Source: ChocPot-Mid sp043804925 | GTDB lineage: Bacteria > Bacteroidota > Ignavibacteria > Kapaibacteriales > UBA2268 | NCBI GenBank assembly: GCA_043804925.1 | Contig: JAZDIP010000031.1 | Span: 1 to 23,466, forward strand | Length of the DNA stretch: 23,466 bases | Reading direction: 5' to 3' | Part shown: positions 21,906-23,466 of the stretch, in pieces | How the letters are laid out: every line of letters begins with the position of its first letter | Numbering within the stretch: the stretch's first letter is position 1 | The notes under the pieces: model-generated | Seen by the model: the letters and a program-made list of their open reading frames with translations, nothing else | What the model was told of the DNA's origin: nothing | The model's database searches: none | Program-made: the position numbers and the translations under genes

Positions 21906-23304
21906 TCCCAACTGGTAGTTGCGAAATATCAATCCTTACAACTCCCTCTCCATTCGCCTCTTGAGAGGGGTTAGGGGTGTGTAAAAAGTTTAGGATGGAG
22001 TTTGACACACATTCACCAAGCATATTGTATATACAAATATCCTCTTGCAGTTTCCCGTCTGCTGTCTGCCGTCTGCTGTCTGCCCTCGCTTCAATTTCAA
22101 TATATTCCGATGCTGGATTAGGGTAAACACTAATCTGTTGACCAATAGTAGTGTAATTATCTTCTATTCCTATTATGTTGCCGATAGGATTACGCTTGTA
22201 ATAAATTTCTGTTTCCCCATCTCTTTTATCATTCCAAATAACATGAACCGCTGAACCGGATGCTGAAACTGAAGGTATTGAGGAAATATAATAATTTGTG
22301 AATTGTACATCCGGTTTCCATGTCAAGCCACCGTCCTTTGAACATTTGTAATAAATATTAGAGTTATTATCCCATACTACATGGACTCCAGAACCGGATA
22401 CCGAAACATTAGCATAAACGCAATACCCAGGTTCCTCGTTAAGGACCGTATCTGTCTCCCATGTCGCTCCGGCATCTGTTGACCTTATATAACATATCTG
22501 CGGTTCTACTCCGCTTCTCATATCGTACCAGGCAACTACAAATAAATTACCGGAAGCTGAAATTGATGGATAATCGGAATATCCGGGTGAGTCGGTTAAA
22601 GCTTTAACTTCTCCCCACGTAGCTCCTGCATCTGTTGACCTGATACTGTATATTTGTTCGTATTCTTCACGATAATCAGACCAGACCACAACAACATTTT
22701 GCCCTGAAGCAGCTACTGACGAAAAAAATGCCCAAGCCGGATTATTTGTTAATCTTACGTCTTCCTCCCATGTAACTCCTCCGTCAGTGGAACGTTTATA
22801 ATAAATTTCCCAAACACTGTCCCTTTCGTCATGCCAAGTAACATGAATATCATTTCCGGAAACAGCCATACAAGGGCTGTAGGAGTCCCCATCTGCATCA
22901 GTCAATCTTTTTTCCTGTTCCCATGTATTACCGCCATCGGTAGAACGAATGTAGTAAATTTCGTCATCATCATCTCTGTCATCACCCCATGCAACATGAA
23001 CGATTGAACCATTTAAAGCGATTGTCGGATATCTAGATTTTCCAAAATGGGAGGTTAATGGAGTATCGCTTCCCCAATTTAATCCGCCGTCTGTAGAGTG
23101 TTTATAAAAAATACCCCAGTTTCCATTGCGTGCATCATACCAAACTACATGAACAGTGTCCCCGGTTGAGGCAATATTGACTTGCGCTGCTCCACCTATA
23201 TACGATTTTGCAGGGTCATTGGTCAACCTGACATCCGGCTCCCATTGTGCATTAACACTATTTACTGTCAAAATTAGAACAGCAAGTAAAAATAATTTTT
23301 TCAT
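21841..23304 (-). CDS. Secreted BNR/Asp-box six-blade propeller protein with T9SS tail
   Basis: The product is 487 aa; the ATG at 23304 is preceded by AAAGGA. After a signal peptide (LFLLAVLILTVNSVNAQ) there are six Asp-box motifs of form S-x-D-x-G-x-x-W: STDGGLNWG, STDGGNTWE, STDGGVTWE, STDAGATWG, STDAGATWE and SKDGGLTWK. They are spaced about 50-60 residues apart and each is preceded by a VHVVWYDxRxG-type strand, indicating a six-bladed sialidase-like propeller. I see no complete sialidase catalytic set (Arg triad, Tyr-Glu pair), so it is more likely a binding or structural propeller than a sialidase. The tail is a T9SS sorting domain with the doubled-14-mer loop 1 (ADSRRQTADGK) and nested loop 2 (LHTPNPSQEANGEG). 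A tandem paralogue starts at the window edge. Confidence 0.9.
   Translation of the reverse strand: MKKLFLLAVLILTVNSVNAQWEPDVRLTNDPAKSYIGGAAQVNIASTGDTVHVVWYDARNGNWGIFYKHSTDGGLNWGSDTPLTSHFGKSRYPTIALNGSIVHVAWGDDRDDDDEIYYIRSTDGGNTWEQEKRLTDADGDSYSPCMAVSGNDIHVTWHDERDSVWEIYYKRSTDGGVTWEEDVRLTNNPAWAFFSSVAASGQNVVVVWSDYREEYEQIYSIRSTDAGATWGEVKALTDSPGYSDYPSISASGNLFVVAWYDMRSGVEPQICYIRSTDAGATWETDTVLNEEPGYCVYANVSVSGSGVHVVWDNNSNIYYKCSKDGGLTWKPDVQFTNYYISSIPSVSASGSAVHVIWNDKRDGETEIYYKRNPIGNIIGIEDNYTTIGQQISVYPNPASEYIEIEARADSRRQTADGKLQEDICIYNMLGECVSNSILNFLHTPNPSQEANGEGVVRIDISQLPVGMYFIVINSGKNIDRKKFVIMR
21942..22000. repeat. Loop-2 nested repeat element in the BNR gene
   Basis: The left arm CTCCCTCTCC is exactly that of the simple hairpin element. 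It is interrupted by ATTCGCCTCTTGAGAGGGG and TTAGGGGTGTGTAAAA, then continues as a diverged right part (AGTTTAGGATGGAG). This copy shows the nesting most clearly because the simple element's left arm is intact. It is translated as LHTPNPSQEANGEG. Confidence 0.88.
22056..22083. repeat. Loop-1 doubled 14-mer in the BNR gene
   Basis: CGTCTGCTGTCTGC occurs twice in direct tandem, identical to the pair at 18199-18226 in WD40-c. It is read as ADSRRQTADG. Confidence 0.9.
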
Positions 23305-23327
23305 ATATTTTCCTTTCAAAATATAAT

Positions 23328-23466
23328 AGATTCCTGCATTCGCAGGAATGACAGTTTTGATTTTTCACTGCATGCGCAGGAATGACATTTTTTTTTAATC
23401 ATCTCATAATAACAAATTTCTTTCTTTCTATATTTTTTCCTGAAGTAATCAATGCATAATACATTC
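23328..23466. repeat. Long direct repeat, right copy (runs to the window edge)
   Basis: The counterpart of 21771-21905, in the same order: palindrome ATTCCTGCATTCGCAGGAAT (23330-23349) with flanking AG and GAC, a spacer, a half palindrome (23368-23386), then the stop codon and end of another T9SS gene. It may extend beyond the window. Confidence 0.85.
23399..23466 (-). CDS. 3' end of a further T9SS-sorted protein (cut by window edge)
   Basis: Only the last 22 codons are inside the window. They read MYYALITSGKNIERKKFVIM plus R and a TGA stop. This is the terminal strand and basic end of a T9SS sorting domain, close to the end of the BNR protein (MYFIVINSGKNIDRKKFVIM). The body lies outside the window, so its function cannot be stated. 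It is encoded upstream of the BNR gene in the same orientation and is probably its tandem duplicate or another gene carrying the same tail. Confidence 0.85.
   Translation of the reverse strand, partial: MYYALITSGKNIERKKFVIMR

Noticed and set aside
21841..23304. Active sialidase
   Set aside because: Six Asp-boxes show the propeller fold, but I could not see the arginine triad or the catalytic Tyr/Glu set.

Overview
The window is strongly AT-rich, and every gene I accept lies on the minus strand. At least eight encoded proteins pair an N-terminal signal peptide with a C-terminal type IX secretion (T9SS) sorting domain (pattern YPNPAS-EYIE ... IYNMLGE ... DIS-LPVGMY ... KF). Together with a LytS-type propeller kinase and a LytTR regulator this points to the Bacteroidota/Ignavibacteriota side of the FCB group. 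I cannot place it more precisely.

Layout on the plus-strand coordinate. 1-784 holds no convincing gene, only a decayed tRNA-3'-end look-alike followed by a plus-strand hairpin with a T-run. 785-2812 holds three small secreted proteins of unknown function, two of them paralogues. 2947-6537 is a large LamG-domain T9SS protein ending in a GAAA-tetraloop hairpin. 6546-11012 is a signalling block: a receiver-only protein with a damaged acidic pocket, a LytTR response regulator, and a 1077-aa sensor kinase with a periplasmic propeller, the last two overlapping by 8 nt. 11020-23466 is a run of surface proteins with T9SS tails: an S41 peptidase, a YD-like repeat protein, three WD40 proteins (7, 14 and 7 repeats), a second S41 peptidase, an Asp-box (BNR) propeller protein and the last codons of another paralogue. 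A 96-aa GIY-YIG nuclease gene interrupts this run.

Two signals stand out. (1) The GIY-YIG gene is bounded by 25-bp inverted repeats that match at 24 of 25 positions. Each is itself a palindrome with core ATTCCTGCG..TGCAGGAAT. The stop codon is supplied by one repeat, and next to that repeat the palindrome is amplified into four copies at an exact 32-bp period. Further copies sit 3' of other genes. This looks like a minimal ~361-bp mobile unit, or a nuclease with its own palindromic target family. (2) In six T9SS tails two surface loops are encoded by palindromic or tandem DNA elements inserted in frame. Loop 1 carries either a doubled 14-mer or a 33-bp palindrome; loop 2 carries either a CCCTCTCC-stem hairpin or that hairpin with a second palindrome nested inside it. 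All four combinations occur.

The likely joint role is a displayed or secreted set of propeller proteins and peptidases, with a two-component system encoded immediately downstream in the same orientation. Function and regulation are inference; the repeat architecture is read directly from the bases.
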